A stretch of DNA of 33,446 bases from Azoarcus sp. (GCA_031268195.1 JAIRXQ010000058.1:1-33446); one strand, 5' to 3'. Shown: positions 23,419 through 32,357, counted from the stretch's first letter. Notes: generated by a model not told the origin, from the letters alone. A program made the numbers and translations.

Positions 23419-23718
23419 TCAAACCCGCCCGGCTTGCGAGTCAAGCATCTGGCGTACTTCTGCAAGCAGTCCATCCGCGATGCGATTGGGGTCGATCTGG
23501 AAGCGGCCATCGCGGATGGCCTGTTTTATTTCTTCGATACGTTTGCGTTCGACCGCCGGGGTGTCCGCGAGCGCGGCTTCCGCCTTTTGCAGGCTCGAAG
23601 CCAGCGGTGACAGTTTGACGCTTTCGCCCGCGCTCGCGACAGGGGCGGCGCCAGGGCGCAGGTGCGGCTCAGTGGCGGGGGCCGGGCCGATGGGCTTGCC
23701 CAAGCTCTCGATTTTCAT
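23419..23718 (-). CDS. flgM: Anti-sigma-28 factor FlgM
   Basis: FlgM binds and holds sigma-28 (FliA) until the hook is complete, and is then exported through the flagellum, releasing late-gene expression. The 99 residues have the typical unstructured N-terminus beginning MKIESLGKP. The C-terminal sigma-binding part contains VKLSPLASSLQKAEAAL, VERKRIEEIKQAIRDGRFQI and DPNRIADGLLAEVRQML. GGAG precedes the ATG. It lies 119 bases from flgA with a sigma-28-type promoter between, and is followed by a strong terminator, so it can be made from its own short transcript as a feedback loop. Confidence 0.95.
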   Translation of the reverse strand: MKIESLGKPIGPAPATEPHLRPGAAPVASAGESVKLSPLASSLQKAEAALADTPAVERKRIEEIKQAIRDGRFQIDPNRIADGLLAEVRQMLDSQAGRV

Positions 23719-23757
23719 GGCGAAGGCTCCAAGGGTGAAATGTGGTGCTTGTTACCA

Positions 23758-23784
23758 GCAACGGCAACGGGTCGTGAAACTTTA
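23758..23784 (-). promoter_or_regulatory. Sigma-28 (FliA) promoter before flgM
   Basis: The minus strand reads TAAAGTTT, 11 bases, then GCCGTTGC. The -35 box is a full match to the enterobacterial FliA consensus TAAAGTTT-N11-GCCGATAA, the spacing is exact, and five of eight -10 bases match. Transcription would start near 23750, about 32 bases before the flgM ATG. Confidence 0.75.
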
Positions 23785-23837
23785 GAGCATTTTGTAAAAA
23801 TACCGCCGTCAAGCCCCGGCGCGCAACCCCGGCGAGA

Positions 23838-24521
23838 TCACTCGTCGATGTCCACCGCGCCGTCGGCGCGCGCCGTGCCGCTGACCACGCGGCTGTTGGG
23901 CAGGCGCACCCGGACGGTTTCGCCGGGCGCGGCGGAGTTCAGGGCGCGACCGGTGTTGGACACCGTGAAGCCGGGGCCGCCGCTGACCACGGTGATGTCG
24001 TTGCCCTGTTTGACGGCGGCGGGGATGCGCAGCATGCGGCGCTGCACGGGCCGGTCTGCGGCGAGCGAGAAGCGCGCGGGGCGGCCGAGCGCCTGGCTGG
24101 CATCGGTGAGCACGTCGTCGGCCAGCGCCGCGATGTTGCCGTGGCGCAGCTCGATATCGTCCGGGCCGACGATTTGCCCGGCGGGGACGGCGCGGGCGGT
24201 GACGAGATAATCGGCGGCGACCTTGACCTGCGCTTTCAGATAGACCGTCCACACGACCGGCGCATCGCAGCGCACACCAACACTGAACGCGCCCCAGGCG
24301 CGCGCGGCGCTGGGCAGGAATGCCACGGGCGCGAGGCAGGGCGGCAGATGGTTGGCGGCGTCGAGCGGGCTGATTTCGATGGTGATTTCGCCCGGCAACC
24401 CTTGCGTTTGCGCCGCGATGAGGGCGCGCGCCGCCGCCTCCACGGGGGCGGCGGGTTGCTGCGCGGCAGCGGCGGCGGCAAGGAGGAGGACGGCGAGAGG
24501 GGTGCAAAGCGAACGGCGCAT
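23838..24521 (-). CDS. flgA: Flagellar P-ring assembly chaperone FlgA
   Basis: FlgA is a periplasmic chaperone that helps FlgI form the P ring around the rod. The 227-residue protein has a Sec signal peptide (MRRSLCTPLAVLLLAAAAAA), an N-terminal domain with the conserved CLAPVAF region, then a SAF-like domain beginning VTARAVPAGQIVGPDDIELR. The C-terminal block has VKQGNDITVVSGGPGFTVSN and GETVRVRLPNSRVVSGTA, typical of the family. It is transcribed away from flgB, and its client gene flgI lies in that operon. Confidence 0.93.
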   Translation of the reverse strand: MRRSLCTPLAVLLLAAAAAAQQPAAPVEAAARALIAAQTQGLPGEITIEISPLDAANHLPPCLAPVAFLPSAARAWGAFSVGVRCDAPVVWTVYLKAQVKVAADYLVTARAVPAGQIVGPDDIELRHGNIAALADDVLTDASQALGRPARFSLAADRPVQRRMLRIPAAVKQGNDITVVSGGPGFTVSNTGRALNSAAPGETVRVRLPNSRVVSGTARADGAVDIDE

Positions 24522-24663
24522 GGGGTGATTTTATTGCCGATCGTTATCTGGCGAATTCGATTTGGCGGATACAATACACAAAGCGACAAATACATCACGG
24601 AAAAACCCGCCAGTAAGTCACATTTATTTTCCCGGTCGGAAAAAATTGACGGTCGCGACGCAG

Positions 24664-24684
24664 GCGGCAGGAAATTTCTGCCGC
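24664..24684. promoter_or_regulatory. Inverted repeat GCGGCAG-N7-CTGCCGC, candidate operator
   Basis: The 7-base arms are perfect complements around GAAATTT. There is no T-run on either side, so it is unlikely to be a terminator. It lies about 150 bases before the predicted flgB transcription start, a usual distance for a sigma-54 activator site. Confidence 0.45.
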
Positions 24685-24688
24685 ATTG

Positions 24689-24704
24689 CGGAATAACTAT
24701 TCCG
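24689..24704. promoter_or_regulatory. Inverted repeat CGGAATA-N2-TATTCCG, candidate operator
   Basis: Perfect 7-base arms around AC, only 4 bases from the preceding inverted repeat and about 130 bases before the predicted flgB start. The pairing suggests a dimeric regulator, but its identity is unknown. Confidence 0.45.
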
Positions 24705-24801
24705 GTGAATTGATTCCTCTTTTGGCGCTTTATTTGAGTACGGACATAGAAAAAAAGAGATTACCATTACACTCACCGTGACAAATTGCGCGTCGCGCCG
24801 C

Positions 24802-24818
24802 TTGGCATGATTAGTGCA
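24802..24818 (+). promoter_or_regulatory. Sigma-54-type promoter before flgB
   Basis: TTGGCATGATTAGTGCA has the invariant GG (24804-24805) and GC (24816-24817) exactly 10 bases apart and matches most of the TTGGCACG-N4-TTGCA consensus. Transcription would start near 24828, which would exclude the ATG at 24824 as the flgB start. Confidence 0.65.
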
Positions 24819-24847
24819 ACGCAATGCGCGAGGACATGGGTGAGGGT

Positions 24848-25258
24848 ATGAAGAATCTGCTCGACAGAGAACTGAACGTTCACCAAAGCGCGCTGAATTT
24901 GCAAGCCTACCGGCAGCAATTGCTGGCGTCGAACATCGGCAATGCCGATACGCCGCATTACAAGGCGCGCGACCTCGTTTTTCACGAAGCGCTGGATGCG
25001 GCGGTAGGCCGCAGGCGCGGCGACAGGCCGTTGCCGCTGGCGCGAACGAATCCGCGTCATATCGAAGACAAAAAGAAAGCGCCGCTGGAAAAATTCGTGC
25101 GTTTTCGCACGGAATGGCAATCCGCCGTCGACGGCAATACCGTTGATATGGACGCCGAACGCGCCGCCTTTGCGGAAAACTCGATTCATTACGAGGCCAG
25201 TATCACATTCATCAACGGCCTGTTGCGCTCGATGCAAACAGCCATTACCGGACAATAA
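24848..25258 (+). CDS. flgB: Flagellar proximal rod protein FlgB
   Basis: FlgB forms part of the proximal rod in the periplasm. The 136 residues show the rod-family N-terminus ([20 protein letters not shown] followed by [10 protein letters not shown]) and the C-terminal helix ([20 protein letters not shown]). The ATG at 24848 is chosen because MKNLLDREL aligns with the family start. In-frame ATGs at 24824 and 24836 exist; the first lies upstream of the predicted transcription start. All three have poor ribosome-site spacing (GAGGG is only one base from 24848), so the exact start is uncertain. It is the first gene of the flgB-J operon. Confidence 0.9.
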   Translation: MKNLLDRELNVHQSALNLQAYRQQLLASNIGNADTPHYKARDLVFHEALDAAVGRRRGDRPLPLARTNPRHIEDKKKAPLEKFVRFRTEWQSAVDGNTVDMDAERAAFAENSIHYEASITFINGLLRSMQTAITGQ

Positions 25259-25302
25259 TCCGGCGCCCGTCCTGCGCCATCCGGTCATTAAAGGAGGCAG
25301 TC

Positions 25303-25719
25303 ATGGGCGGCAACATGTTCAACGTATTTGCGATTGCCGGCTCGGCGCTTACCGCGCAGTCGATGCGGCTCAATACCACCGCCTCCAATCTCGCCAATGC
25401 CGATAGCGTCATTGCTGAAGACGGCCAGCCTTACCGCGCCAAGCAGGTCGTTTTTGCCGCCCGGCAATTGCCGGATGCCGGTCGTGCTTCCATCGGCGTG
25501 CAGGTGTCGCAAATCGTGGAGAGCGCCGCGCCGATGCGATTGGTCTACGAGCCGAACAACCCCGCGGCCCGCCCGGATGGCTACGTTGAGATGCCCAACG
25601 TCAATGTGGTCGAGGAGATGGTCAATATGATCTCCGCCTCGCGTTCGTACCAGAACAACGTCGAGGTCATGAACACGGCACGAACCTTGCTGCAAAGGAC
25701 ATTGCAGATCGGTCAATAA
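25303..25719 (+). CDS. flgC: Flagellar proximal rod protein FlgC
   Basis: FlgC is a second proximal rod subunit exported by the flagellar type III system. The 138 residues have the rod signature [17 protein letters not shown] near the N-terminus, the middle [10 protein letters not shown], and the C-terminal hallmark [20 protein letters not shown] followed by [16 protein letters not shown]. The start is secure: AAGGAGG lies about 6 bases before the ATG. It sits 44 bases after flgB and 39 before flgD. Confidence 0.97.
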   Translation: MGGNMFNVFAIAGSALTAQSMRLNTTASNLANADSVIAEDGQPYRAKQVVFAARQLPDAGRASIGVQVSQIVESAAPMRLVYEPNNPAARPDGYVEMPNVNVVEEMVNMISASRSYQNNVEVMNTARTLLQRTLQIGQ

Positions 25720-25758
25720 AGATTGACCGGCAGGAAATGCCCAGCAGGAGGTTAAAAA

Positions 25759-26424
25759 ATGAGCAGTTATGACACCACGGTCAGTGGCGCCGCCGCCAGT
25801 GTTTTGTCCGGCCTGGCCCGCAGTGAGGCCGCCGGCAAGGCGCAGGAAAGCGAGCAGAACCGCTTCCTCACGCTTTTGACCACGCAGTTGAAGAACCAGG
25901 ACCCGATGAACCCGTTGGAGAATGCCGAACTGACCAGTCAGCTGGCACAGATGAGCACGGTCGACGGCATCGAGCGCCTGAACAAGCTCGTGCAATCGCT
26001 CGTCGGCACGCAGGAAATCTCCGACAGCGCGGCCCTGCTCGGGCATGGCGTGCTGGTGGAAGGCAAGGGGCTTGGGCTGACCGATGCCGGGGCCATCGGC
26101 GGTTTCGAGCTTGGCTTGCCTGCCGACAGTGTGGTGCTGAACGTGTATGACGCCAACGGCTCGCTGGTCAACAGCATCGAATTCACCAACATGGACGCCG
26201 GCAGCCACAACTACGTGTGGGACGGCACCACCACCGAGGGCACGATCGCCGCGGCCGGGATGTACCAGGTGAGCGTCTCGGCCAGTTTCGACGGCGCGCC
26301 GGTTTTCGTGCGTCCGCTGGAATTCGGCCCGGTGACGAGTGTGATTCGCGGCGCGAGCGGCGCGGATTTACAGGTGGGCGCGCTCGGCATTTTCAAATTG
26401 GACGATATCAAACAAATACTTTGA
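25759..26424 (+). CDS. flgD: Flagellar hook-capping protein FlgD
   Basis: FlgD forms the temporary cap that guides hook-subunit assembly and is displaced later. The 221 residues carry the family signature NRFLTLLTTQLKNQDPMNPL and ENAELTSQLAQMSTVDGIER in the N-terminal third. The C-terminal part folds as a tudor/fibronectin-like pair (VVLNVYDANGSLV, HNYVWDGTTTEG, GMYQVSVSASFDG). CAGGAGG precedes the ATG. Its stop lies at the edge of a 13-base tandem repeat that fills the gap to flgE. Confidence 0.96.
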   Translation: MSSYDTTVSGAAASVLSGLARSEAAGKAQESEQNRFLTLLTTQLKNQDPMNPLENAELTSQLAQMSTVDGIERLNKLVQSLVGTQEISDSAALLGHGVLVEGKGLGLTDAGAIGGFELGLPADSVVLNVYDANGSLVNSIEFTNMDAGSHNYVWDGTTTEGTIAAAGMYQVSVSASFDGAPVFVRPLEFGPVTSVIRGASGADLQVGALGIFKLDDIKQIL

Positions 26425-26425
26425 T

Positions 26426-26491
26426 CCAGAACTTTGACCCAGGGCTTTGACCCAGACTTTTACCCCAGCACTTTGACCCCGGACTTTTACC
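26426..26491. repeat. 13-base tandem repeat, 5 units, between flgD and flgE
   Basis: Units begin at 26426, 26439, 26452, 26465 and 26478 and follow CCAGnnCTTT(G/T)(A)C(C), the last being 14 bases. A related ACTTTGAT just upstream includes the flgD stop. The array ends directly before the flgE ribosome site (GGAGG, AGGAGA). Confidence 0.85.
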
Positions 26492-26509
26492 GGAGGCAGG
26501 AGAAGAATC

Positions 26510-27817
26510 ATGGCATTCCAACAGGGATTGAGCGGGCTGAACGTATCTTCCCGCGCGCTTGACGTCATCTCGAACAATATCGCCAACGCCAGTACGGTCG
26601 GTTACAAGGCGAGCAATGCGATTTTCGCGGACGTCTATTCCTCGGCGCTCACGGGCGTGAGTTCCAACATTCAGATCGGCGTCGGCGCAAAGATCACCGC
26701 CGTTTATCAGAGCTTTTCCGACGGCCTGCCGACGACCACCAACAATCCGCTGGACATGGCGATCATCGGCAACGGCTTCTACGTGATCCAACGCAACGAC
26801 GGCTCCACCGCCTACAGCCGCAACGGGCAGTTCGACATCGATAATAATGGTTACGTCATCACGCCTCTGGGTGAAAAGCTGATGGGCATCCGCGCCGACA
26901 TCAACGGCTTCATCCCGCAATCGGGCGGCATCATCGAGCCGCTGTTCGTGTCGCAGGGCGACATCGATCCGCGGGCGAGCACGCTGTTCAGCATCAAGTC
27001 GGGCAACCTCGATGCGCGCATCAACCCGAACTATGTCGATGTCGAGCAGACGGTTCCGTTGCAGGTGCCGTTTGATCCCGCCAACGTCAATTCTTACCAC
27101 TACATGACCACCATCCCGGTGTACGACTCATTGGGCATGAAACATGAGCTGGAGGCGTACTGCGTCAAGACCGGCCCGATCCCCCCCGCGACCGGCAACG
27201 GCACATGGGAGGTCTACGCGATGGTGGATGGTCAGCAAAGCACGCTGGCAGACGGCGTCACACCGACCGGGCCGGGCACGATCACCTTCGATGCCTATGG
27301 CAGGCTCCTGTCGCCCATTGGCACGCCGACTTTCTCGGGGGTGTATTTCCCCGTGACGAGTGGCGCCGCCAGTCCGATGGAAATCGCCATCGACCTCGGA
27401 GAACTCAACCAATATGGTTCGCCGTTCTCGGTGACGGACACCGCGCAGGACGGCTACACCTCCGGGCAAATCTCCTCCCTCGTGGTCGCGCAGGACGGCA
27501 CGATCCAGGGCCGCTACACCAACGGACAGGCGAAGAACCTCGGCCAAGTGGTGCTCGCCACCTTCCGCAGCAATCAAGGCTTGACCTCGGTGGGCGATAA
27601 CCTGTGGATCGAAGCGCCGGACTCCGGCCCCCCGATCATCGGCCGCCCGACCTCCGGCCTGAACGGACTCATCTCCGGCGGACAGGTGGAAGAATCCAAC
27701 GTCGATCTCACGCAGGAACTGGTGCAGATGATCATCCAGCAGCGCAACTATCAGGCGAACGCACAGACGATCAAGACGCAGGATCAAATCCTGTCGACAC
27801 TGGTGAATCTGCGCTGA
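26510..27817 (+). CDS. flgE: Flagellar hook protein FlgE
   Basis: FlgE polymerises into the hook, the universal joint between rod and filament. The 435 residues begin MAFQQGLSGLNVSSRALDVI and continue SNNIANASTVGYK, the conserved D0 helix. Motifs include NPLDMAIIGNGFYV and AYSRNGQFDIDNNGYV, and the C-terminal helix QVEESNVDLTQELVQMIIQQ followed by RNYQANAQTIKTQDQ. It is somewhat longer than the 402-residue E. coli protein, the extra length being in the surface domains. Ribosome site AGGAGA precedes the ATG. Confidence 0.97.
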   Translation: MAFQQGLSGLNVSSRALDVISNNIANASTVGYKASNAIFADVYSSALTGVSSNIQIGVGAKITAVYQSFSDGLPTTTNNPLDMAIIGNGFYVIQRNDGSTAYSRNGQFDIDNNGYVITPLGEKLMGIRADINGFIPQSGGIIEPLFVSQGDIDPRASTLFSIKSGNLDARINPNYVDVEQTVPLQVPFDPANVNSYHYMTTIPVYDSLGMKHELEAYCVKTGPIPPATGNGTWEVYAMVDGQQSTLADGVTPTGPGTITFDAYGRLLSPIGTPTFSGVYFPVTSGAASPMEIAIDLGELNQYGSPFSVTDTAQDGYTSGQISSLVVAQDGTIQGRYTNGQAKNLGQVVLATFRSNQGLTSVGDNLWIEAPDSGPPIIGRPTSGLNGLISGGQVEESNVDLTQELVQMIIQQRNYQANAQTIKTQDQILSTLVNLR

Positions 27818-27839
27818 ACGCGACTGACGGATAGCCACT

Positions 27840-28565
27840 ATGGATCGCGCCCTCTACACGGCGATGACCGGAGCGAAAAGCACCCTCGGCCAGCAGGCCG
27901 CCGTCGCCCACAACCTTGCCAACGCCGACTCCACCGGCTTTCGCACCGAGATGCACAAGATGCGCGCGGTGGAAGTGCAGACGACGGCCTGGCACACGCG
28001 CGCTTTCGTGGTCGATGCGTCGGTGGCGACGGACTTCACGCCGGGCGCGCTCAAGTATTCCGGCAGCCCCTACGATGTGGCGGTGAAAGGCAAGGGCTGG
28101 CTCGCGGTGCAAACCGCATCGGGCGAGGCTTACACGCGTGACGGCGCGCTCACCGTCTCGGAGAACGGCATCCTGCAAACCCAGGCCGGATTGCCGGTGC
28201 TCTCCGACGGCGGCCCGATCACGATGCCGCCCGACAGCGAAATCGTGATCGGCCTGGATGGCACGATCTCCGCAATACAGGACGGCATCACCAACGAAGT
28301 GGCGCGCCTGAAGCTGGTCGATCCGCCGGAGAACGAGCTCGTGCGCGGCGATGACGGCTTCTTTCGCCTCGAAAGCGGCCTGCCCGCGCCGATGGACGAG
28401 GCCGTGAAAGTGGCGGGCGGCTATCTGGAGACGAGCAACGTCAACGTGGCCGAGCAGATGGTGACGATGATCTCGCTCGCCCGCCAGTTCGAGATGCAAA
28501 TGCGCGTCATCACGAGCGCACAGGAAAACGACCGCGCCGCGACGCAGGTGATTGCGCCGCGCTGA
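27840..28565 (+). CDS. flgF: Flagellar proximal rod protein FlgF
   Basis: FlgF is a rod subunit. The 241 residues start [20 protein letters not shown], then [14 protein letters not shown], and contain [30 protein letters not shown] and the C-terminal [26 protein letters not shown]. It lies 22 bases after flgE with only a weak ribosome site (ACGGAT), which may keep its level low, as expected for a rod subunit needed in few copies. Confidence 0.96.
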   Translation: MDRALYTAMTGAKSTLGQQAAVAHNLANADSTGFRTEMHKMRAVEVQTTAWHTRAFVVDASVATDFTPGALKYSGSPYDVAVKGKGWLAVQTASGEAYTRDGALTVSENGILQTQAGLPVLSDGGPITMPPDSEIVIGLDGTISAIQDGITNEVARLKLVDPPENELVRGDDGFFRLESGLPAPMDEAVKVAGGYLETSNVNVAEQMVTMISLARQFEMQMRVITSAQENDRAATQVIAPR

Positions 28566-28603
28566 CGACAAAGCAATCAAACCGCGACAAAGAGACAGAC
28601 ATC

Positions 28604-29386
28604 ATGATTCGATCACTGTGGATTGCCCGCACCGGGCTGGACGCCCAGCAAACCTCGCTGGATGTGATCGCCAACAACCTTGCCAACGTCTCGACCAACG
28701 GCTTCAAGCACCAGCGCGCCGTGTTCGAGGACTTGCTCTATCAGTCCATCCGGCAGCCCGGCGCGCAATCGACGCAGCAGACGCAAATCTCCAGTGGCCT
28801 GCAAATCGGCTCCGGCGTGCGCCCGGTGGCGACCGAGCGCGTGTTTACGCAGGGCAGCCCGCAGCAGACCGGGGGCGATCTCGACGTGATGATTCAGGGC
28901 GACGGCTTTTTTCAGATCGCGCTGCCCGACGGCACGACCGCCTACACGCGCGACGGCGCTTTCCAGCGCGACAACCAGGGCAACATGGTGACGGCCAGCG
29001 GCTATCCGCTCGCGGATAACATCAACATCCCGGCCGACGCCCTCACCATTACCATCGCCAAGGACGGCGTCGTCACCGTCCTGCAACCGAACAACGTCAC
29101 CCCGGTGCAGATCGGCACCATCCAGATCGCCACCTTCATCAACAACGGCGGCTTGCAGGCGGTGGGGGAAAACCTCTTTCTGGAAACCGCCTCGTCGGGC
29201 GTCGCAACCCCCAACACACCGGGCGCGAACGGCTCCGGCGTACTCAACCATCGTTACGTCGAAGCCTCCAACGTGAATGTGGCCGAGGAACTGGTGAGCA
29301 TGATCGTCACCCAGCGCGCCTACGAAATGAATTCGCGCGTCATCAGCACGTCCGACTCGATGCTCGGTCGGCTCACGCAACTGTGA
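28604..29386 (+). CDS. flgG: Flagellar distal rod protein FlgG
   Basis: FlgG builds the distal rod that crosses the P and L rings. At 260 residues it is the same length as the E. coli protein. Landmarks are [67 protein letters not shown] and the end [20 protein letters not shown] followed by [10 protein letters not shown]. Its stop is 8 bases before the flgH start. Confidence 0.97.
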   Translation: MIRSLWIARTGLDAQQTSLDVIANNLANVSTNGFKHQRAVFEDLLYQSIRQPGAQSTQQTQISSGLQIGSGVRPVATERVFTQGSPQQTGGDLDVMIQGDGFFQIALPDGTTAYTRDGAFQRDNQGNMVTASGYPLADNINIPADALTITIAKDGVVTVLQPNNVTPVQIGTIQIATFINNGGLQAVGENLFLETASSGVATPNTPGANGSGVLNHRYVEASNVNVAEELVSMIVTQRAYEMNSRVISTSDSMLGRLTQL

Positions 29387-29394
29387 GGTCGATC

Positions 29395-30096
29395 ATGAAA
29401 ACGCCAACCTTCGTTCGCGCCCGCATCTGCACCTGCCTCGCCGTGGCCTGCGTCGCGCTCGCCGTGCCCGGTTGCGCCTCGATCCAGCCGACGCCGCCCG
29501 CCACCGTGCATCAGCCCATGACCGCGCGCCCGGCCGATGCGCCGCGCGCCCTCGCCGCCAGCGGGGCCATCTACCGTGTGGGCGCGGGGCGCGCGCTGTT
29601 CGAGGATCGGCGCGCCGGGCGCATCGGGGACACTATCACCATCAACCTCGTCGAAAAAACCACCGCGCAGAAAAACGCCAACTCCAGCGCCACACGCGCC
29701 TCCTCCCTCGGCGGCGGGCTGTCGGCGTCCAGCAAACTGCCGCTGTCCAGCCTCACGGGGCTGAGCGCCGAGGCGGACACGAAATCCGCCTTCGAGGGCA
29801 AAGGCGCCGCCGCCGCCAACAACGCTTTCAACGGCACCATCACCGTCACCGTCATCGACGTGCTGCCCAACGGCAACCTGCTGGTGTCCGGCGAGAAGAT
29901 GCTGACCATCAACCAGGGGAACGAATTCATCCGTTTCTCCGGCGTGATCAATGCAATGAACATCAGCGCCTCGAACACGACACAGTCCACGCAAGTCGCC
30001 GATGCGCGCATCGAATATCGCGGCAGCGGCTTCCTCGACGAATCGAACGCCATGGGCTGGCTGCATCGTTTCTTCGTGGCCATCAATCCGTTCTAG
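29395..30096 (+). CDS. flgH: Flagellar L-ring lipoprotein FlgH
   Basis: FlgH forms the L ring in the outer membrane. The 233-residue precursor has a lipoprotein signal ending VPGC, followed by Ala, and the family blocks [36 protein letters not shown] and [13 protein letters not shown]. The end, [13 protein letters not shown], is also typical. The ATG at 29395 is chosen over a GTG at 29383 that overlaps the flgG stop, because GAGG at 29385-29388 gives correct spacing to 29395. Confidence 0.96.
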   Translation: MKTPTFVRARICTCLAVACVALAVPGCASIQPTPPATVHQPMTARPADAPRALAASGAIYRVGAGRALFEDRRAGRIGDTITINLVEKTTAQKNANSSATRASSLGGGLSASSKLPLSSLTGLSAEADTKSAFEGKGAAAANNAFNGTITVTVIDVLPNGNLLVSGEKMLTINQGNEFIRFSGVINAMNISASNTTQSTQVADARIEYRGSGFLDESNAMGWLHRFFVAINPF

Positions 30097-30108
30097 GGGG
30101 AGGCTGCC

Positions 30109-31272
30109 ATGTTCAGGAAGCTGAAAAACCGGCCTTGTGTGTGTGTCGCGGGGACGAACCATGATTTGCCCCTGCGCGGAATATGCTGCGTGCTGCTGGT
30201 GCTCGCCGCGCTGCTCAGCGCGCCTGCCGCCGCCGAACGCATCAAGGACATCGCCACCGTCGCCGGGGTGCGCGACAACCAGCTCGCGGGCTACGGTCTG
30301 GTCGTCGGGCTGGACGGCTCCGGCGACCAGACCACGCAGACGCCCTTTACCGTGCAGAGCATCGTCAACATGCTCGGCAACCTCGGCATCACTCTGCCGC
30401 CGGGCACCAACCTGCAACTGAAAAACGTCGCGGCGGTGATGGTGACGGCGGATTTGCCCGCCTACGCGCGCCCCGGACAGCGCATCGACATCACCGTATC
30501 CTCCATCGGCAACGCCAAAAGCCTGAAGGGCGGCACACTGGTGATGACGCCGCTCAAAGGGGCGGACGGACAGATCTACGCCATCGCGCAAGGCAATCTC
30601 GCCGTGACGGGGGCGGGCGCGCAGGCGGCGGGCGGCGCACAGCAGACGATCAATCACCTGCTGGCGGGGCGCATCCCCGCCGGGGCGACGGTGGAACGCG
30701 CCGTGCCCGCCACGGTGGGCGAGGGCGGCGTCGTCGTCGTCGAACTCAAAGACACTGATTTCGCCACCGCGCGCCGCGTGGCCGATGCCATCAACCAGGC
30801 CGAAGCGGAATCCGCGCGCGCGCTGGACGGGCGCAGCATCGAAGTGCGCGCCCCGGTCGATCTCTCGGCGCGCGTCGCCTTCCTCGGCAAAATCGAAAAC
30901 CTCGAAGTGAGCGTTGCGCCGCAAGCGGCGAAAGTCATCGTCAATGCGCGCACCGGCTCGGTGGTCATGAACCGCAGCGTGGTTTTGCAGGATTGCGCCA
31001 TCGCGCACGGCAACCTGACCGTGACGATCAGCAACCAGACCAACGTCAGCCAGCCGCCGCCCGGCTCCTTCGGCAACACCGCCGTCACCCAGTCCGGCCT
31101 CGTCAACATCGACCAGCAAGGCGGCGCGTTCATGGAACTCAGAAATGGCGCAAAGCTCGCCGATGTCGTCAAGGCGCTCAACGCGCTCGGCGCGAAACCG
31201 CTCGATCTCGCCAGCATCCTGCAAGCAATGAAGGCATCCGGCGCGCTGCGCGCAGAACTTGAAATCATCTGA
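30109..31272 (+). CDS. flgI: Flagellar P-ring protein FlgI
   Basis: FlgI forms the periplasmic P ring and needs FlgA for assembly. The 387-residue precursor has an unusually long signal peptide with a basic n-region (MFRKLKNRPCVCVAGTNHDL) before the hydrophobic core, cleaved near SAPAAA. The mature start ERIKDIATVAGVRDNQLAGY GLVVGLDGSGDQT is canonical, as are VMVTADLPAYARPGQRIDIT, GGTLVMTPLKGADGQIYAIA and the C-terminal LVNIDQQGGAFMEL. GGGAGG precedes the ATG. Confidence 0.96.
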   Translation: MFRKLKNRPCVCVAGTNHDLPLRGICCVLLVLAALLSAPAAAERIKDIATVAGVRDNQLAGYGLVVGLDGSGDQTTQTPFTVQSIVNMLGNLGITLPPGTNLQLKNVAAVMVTADLPAYARPGQRIDITVSSIGNAKSLKGGTLVMTPLKGADGQIYAIAQGNLAVTGAGAQAAGGAQQTINHLLAGRIPAGATVERAVPATVGEGGVVVVELKDTDFATARRVADAINQAEAESARALDGRSIEVRAPVDLSARVAFLGKIENLEVSVAPQAAKVIVNARTGSVVMNRSVVLQDCAIAHGNLTVTISNQTNVSQPPPGSFGNTAVTQSGLVNIDQQGGAFMELRNGAKLADVVKALNALGAKPLDLASILQAMKASGALRAELEII

Positions 31273-31301
31273 ATCGGCATCGAGGGACGGGGAGATTCGT
31301 C

Positions 31302-32357
31302 ATGGCAGACAGCGGCATTCAACTCAACACGCTCGATCCCCGCTCGCTCGATGCGCTCAAACGCATGGCGCACAACAGCGGCAACAGCGACGAATCCCTG
31401 CGCGCCACCTCCAGGCAGATCGAATCCCTGTTCCTGCACATGATGCTGAAAGCAATGCGTAACGCCTCGATGGGCGGCGATCCGTTCGAGAGCGAGCAGA
31501 CACGGCTGGCGCGTGATCTCTACGATCAGCAACTGGCGAGCAACCTGGCGCACTCGCGCGGCGGCACAGGTCTGGCGACGGCGATCTACCGTCAATTGGG
31601 CGGCGGCACGAGCGATGCGGCCGCTTCCGGCGCAACCGGCGCAACCGGCGCAACCGGCTCAACCGGCTCAACCGGCTCAACCGATGCGACGGCCATCATC
31701 GTGCGCGAACGCACGGCACGGCACGCTGGCGCGCAACGCGCCTTGCGCCCAGGCATCGCCGACACGAGCGCCGCAAATGTCACGACGAACCCCACGACCG
31801 CCGAATCCGCCGCGCTGTCGGAAAAAATCGCCTCCACCGTCGAAGCGGCGCGCAAAGCGGGCAGCAAAGTCCCGCAGCACGTGCGCGAATTCGTCAACAA
31901 CGTCTGGCCGCACGCCCATGCCGCGAGCCAGGCCACGGGCATCCCCGCGCACTTCATGGTGGCGCAGGCCGCGCTCGAAACCGGCTGGGGCGCCCGGCAG
32001 CCGAAGAACGCCGACGGCACGCCGAGCCACAACCTGTTCAACATCAAGGGGGGCGGGCGTTGGGCGGGCGCCACCACCGCGCATCACACCGTCACTGAAT
32101 ACGACGGCACCGGCTGGCAGCGGCAAAAAGCCACCTTCCGCTCCTACGCCTCCTACGCCGAAGCCTTCGCGGACTACGCCCATCTCCTCAAGGCCAGCCC
32201 CCGCTACTCGGCGCTCCTCGGCACGAGCGACGCCGCCTCCTTCGCACAAGGCTTGCAGGAGGCCGGTTACGCCACCGACCCGATGTACGCCGACAAACTG
32301 CTGCGCATCATCGGCGGCAACACATTGAAGAACGCGCTGGCGGCAACCGTGGCGTGA
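31302..32357 (+). CDS. flgJ: Flagellar rod-cap muramidase FlgJ
   Basis: FlgJ caps the growing rod and opens the peptidoglycan for it. The 351 residues comprise the rod-binding domain (about 10-100, SRQIESLFLHMMLKAMRNAS), a low-complexity linker with a Gly-Ala/Ser-Thr repeat (110-127), and a C-terminal glucosaminidase (about 188-345). The latter has IPAHFMVAQAALETGWG with catalytic Glu226 and HNLFNIKGGGRW, like Salmonella FlgJ. GGGGAG precedes the ATG. It is the last flagellar gene here; flgK and flgL are not adjacent downstream. Confidence 0.96.
   Translation: MADSGIQLNTLDPRSLDALKRMAHNSGNSDESLRATSRQIESLFLHMMLKAMRNASMGGDPFESEQTRLARDLYDQQLASNLAHSRGGTGLATAIYRQLGGGTSDAAASGATGATGATGSTGSTGSTDATAIIVRERTARHAGAQRALRPGIADTSAANVTTNPTTAESAALSEKIASTVEAARKAGSKVPQHVREFVNNVWPHAHAASQATGIPAHFMVAQAALETGWGARQPKNADGTPSHNLFNIKGGGRWAGATTAHHTVTEYDGTGWQRQKATFRSYASYAEAFADYAHLLKASPRYSALLGTSDAASFAQGLQEAGYATDPMYADKLLRIIGGNTLKNALAATVA
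31629..31682. repeat. 9-base tandem repeat, 6 units, inside flgJ
   Basis: Three units of GGCGCAACC (31629-31655) are followed by three of GGCTCAACC (31656-31682). They encode (GAT)3(GST)3 in the linker between the rod-binding and muramidase domains. The unit is a multiple of three, so copy changes keep the frame. Confidence 0.95.

Larger units (their letters stand above)
24522..24847. promoter_or_regulatory. Divergent flgA-flgB control region
   Basis: This 326-base AT-rich gap holds no gene. It contains two neighbouring inverted repeats (24664-24684 and 24689-24704), a lone ATTGAC half-site at 24645-24650, and a sigma-54-type promoter before flgB. No clear promoter for flgA was found. Confidence 0.6.

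Noticed and set aside
29320-31224. 634-residue minus-strand frame opposite flgH and flgI
   Set aside because: Shadow of the flagellar genes, without a ribosome site or family resemblance.
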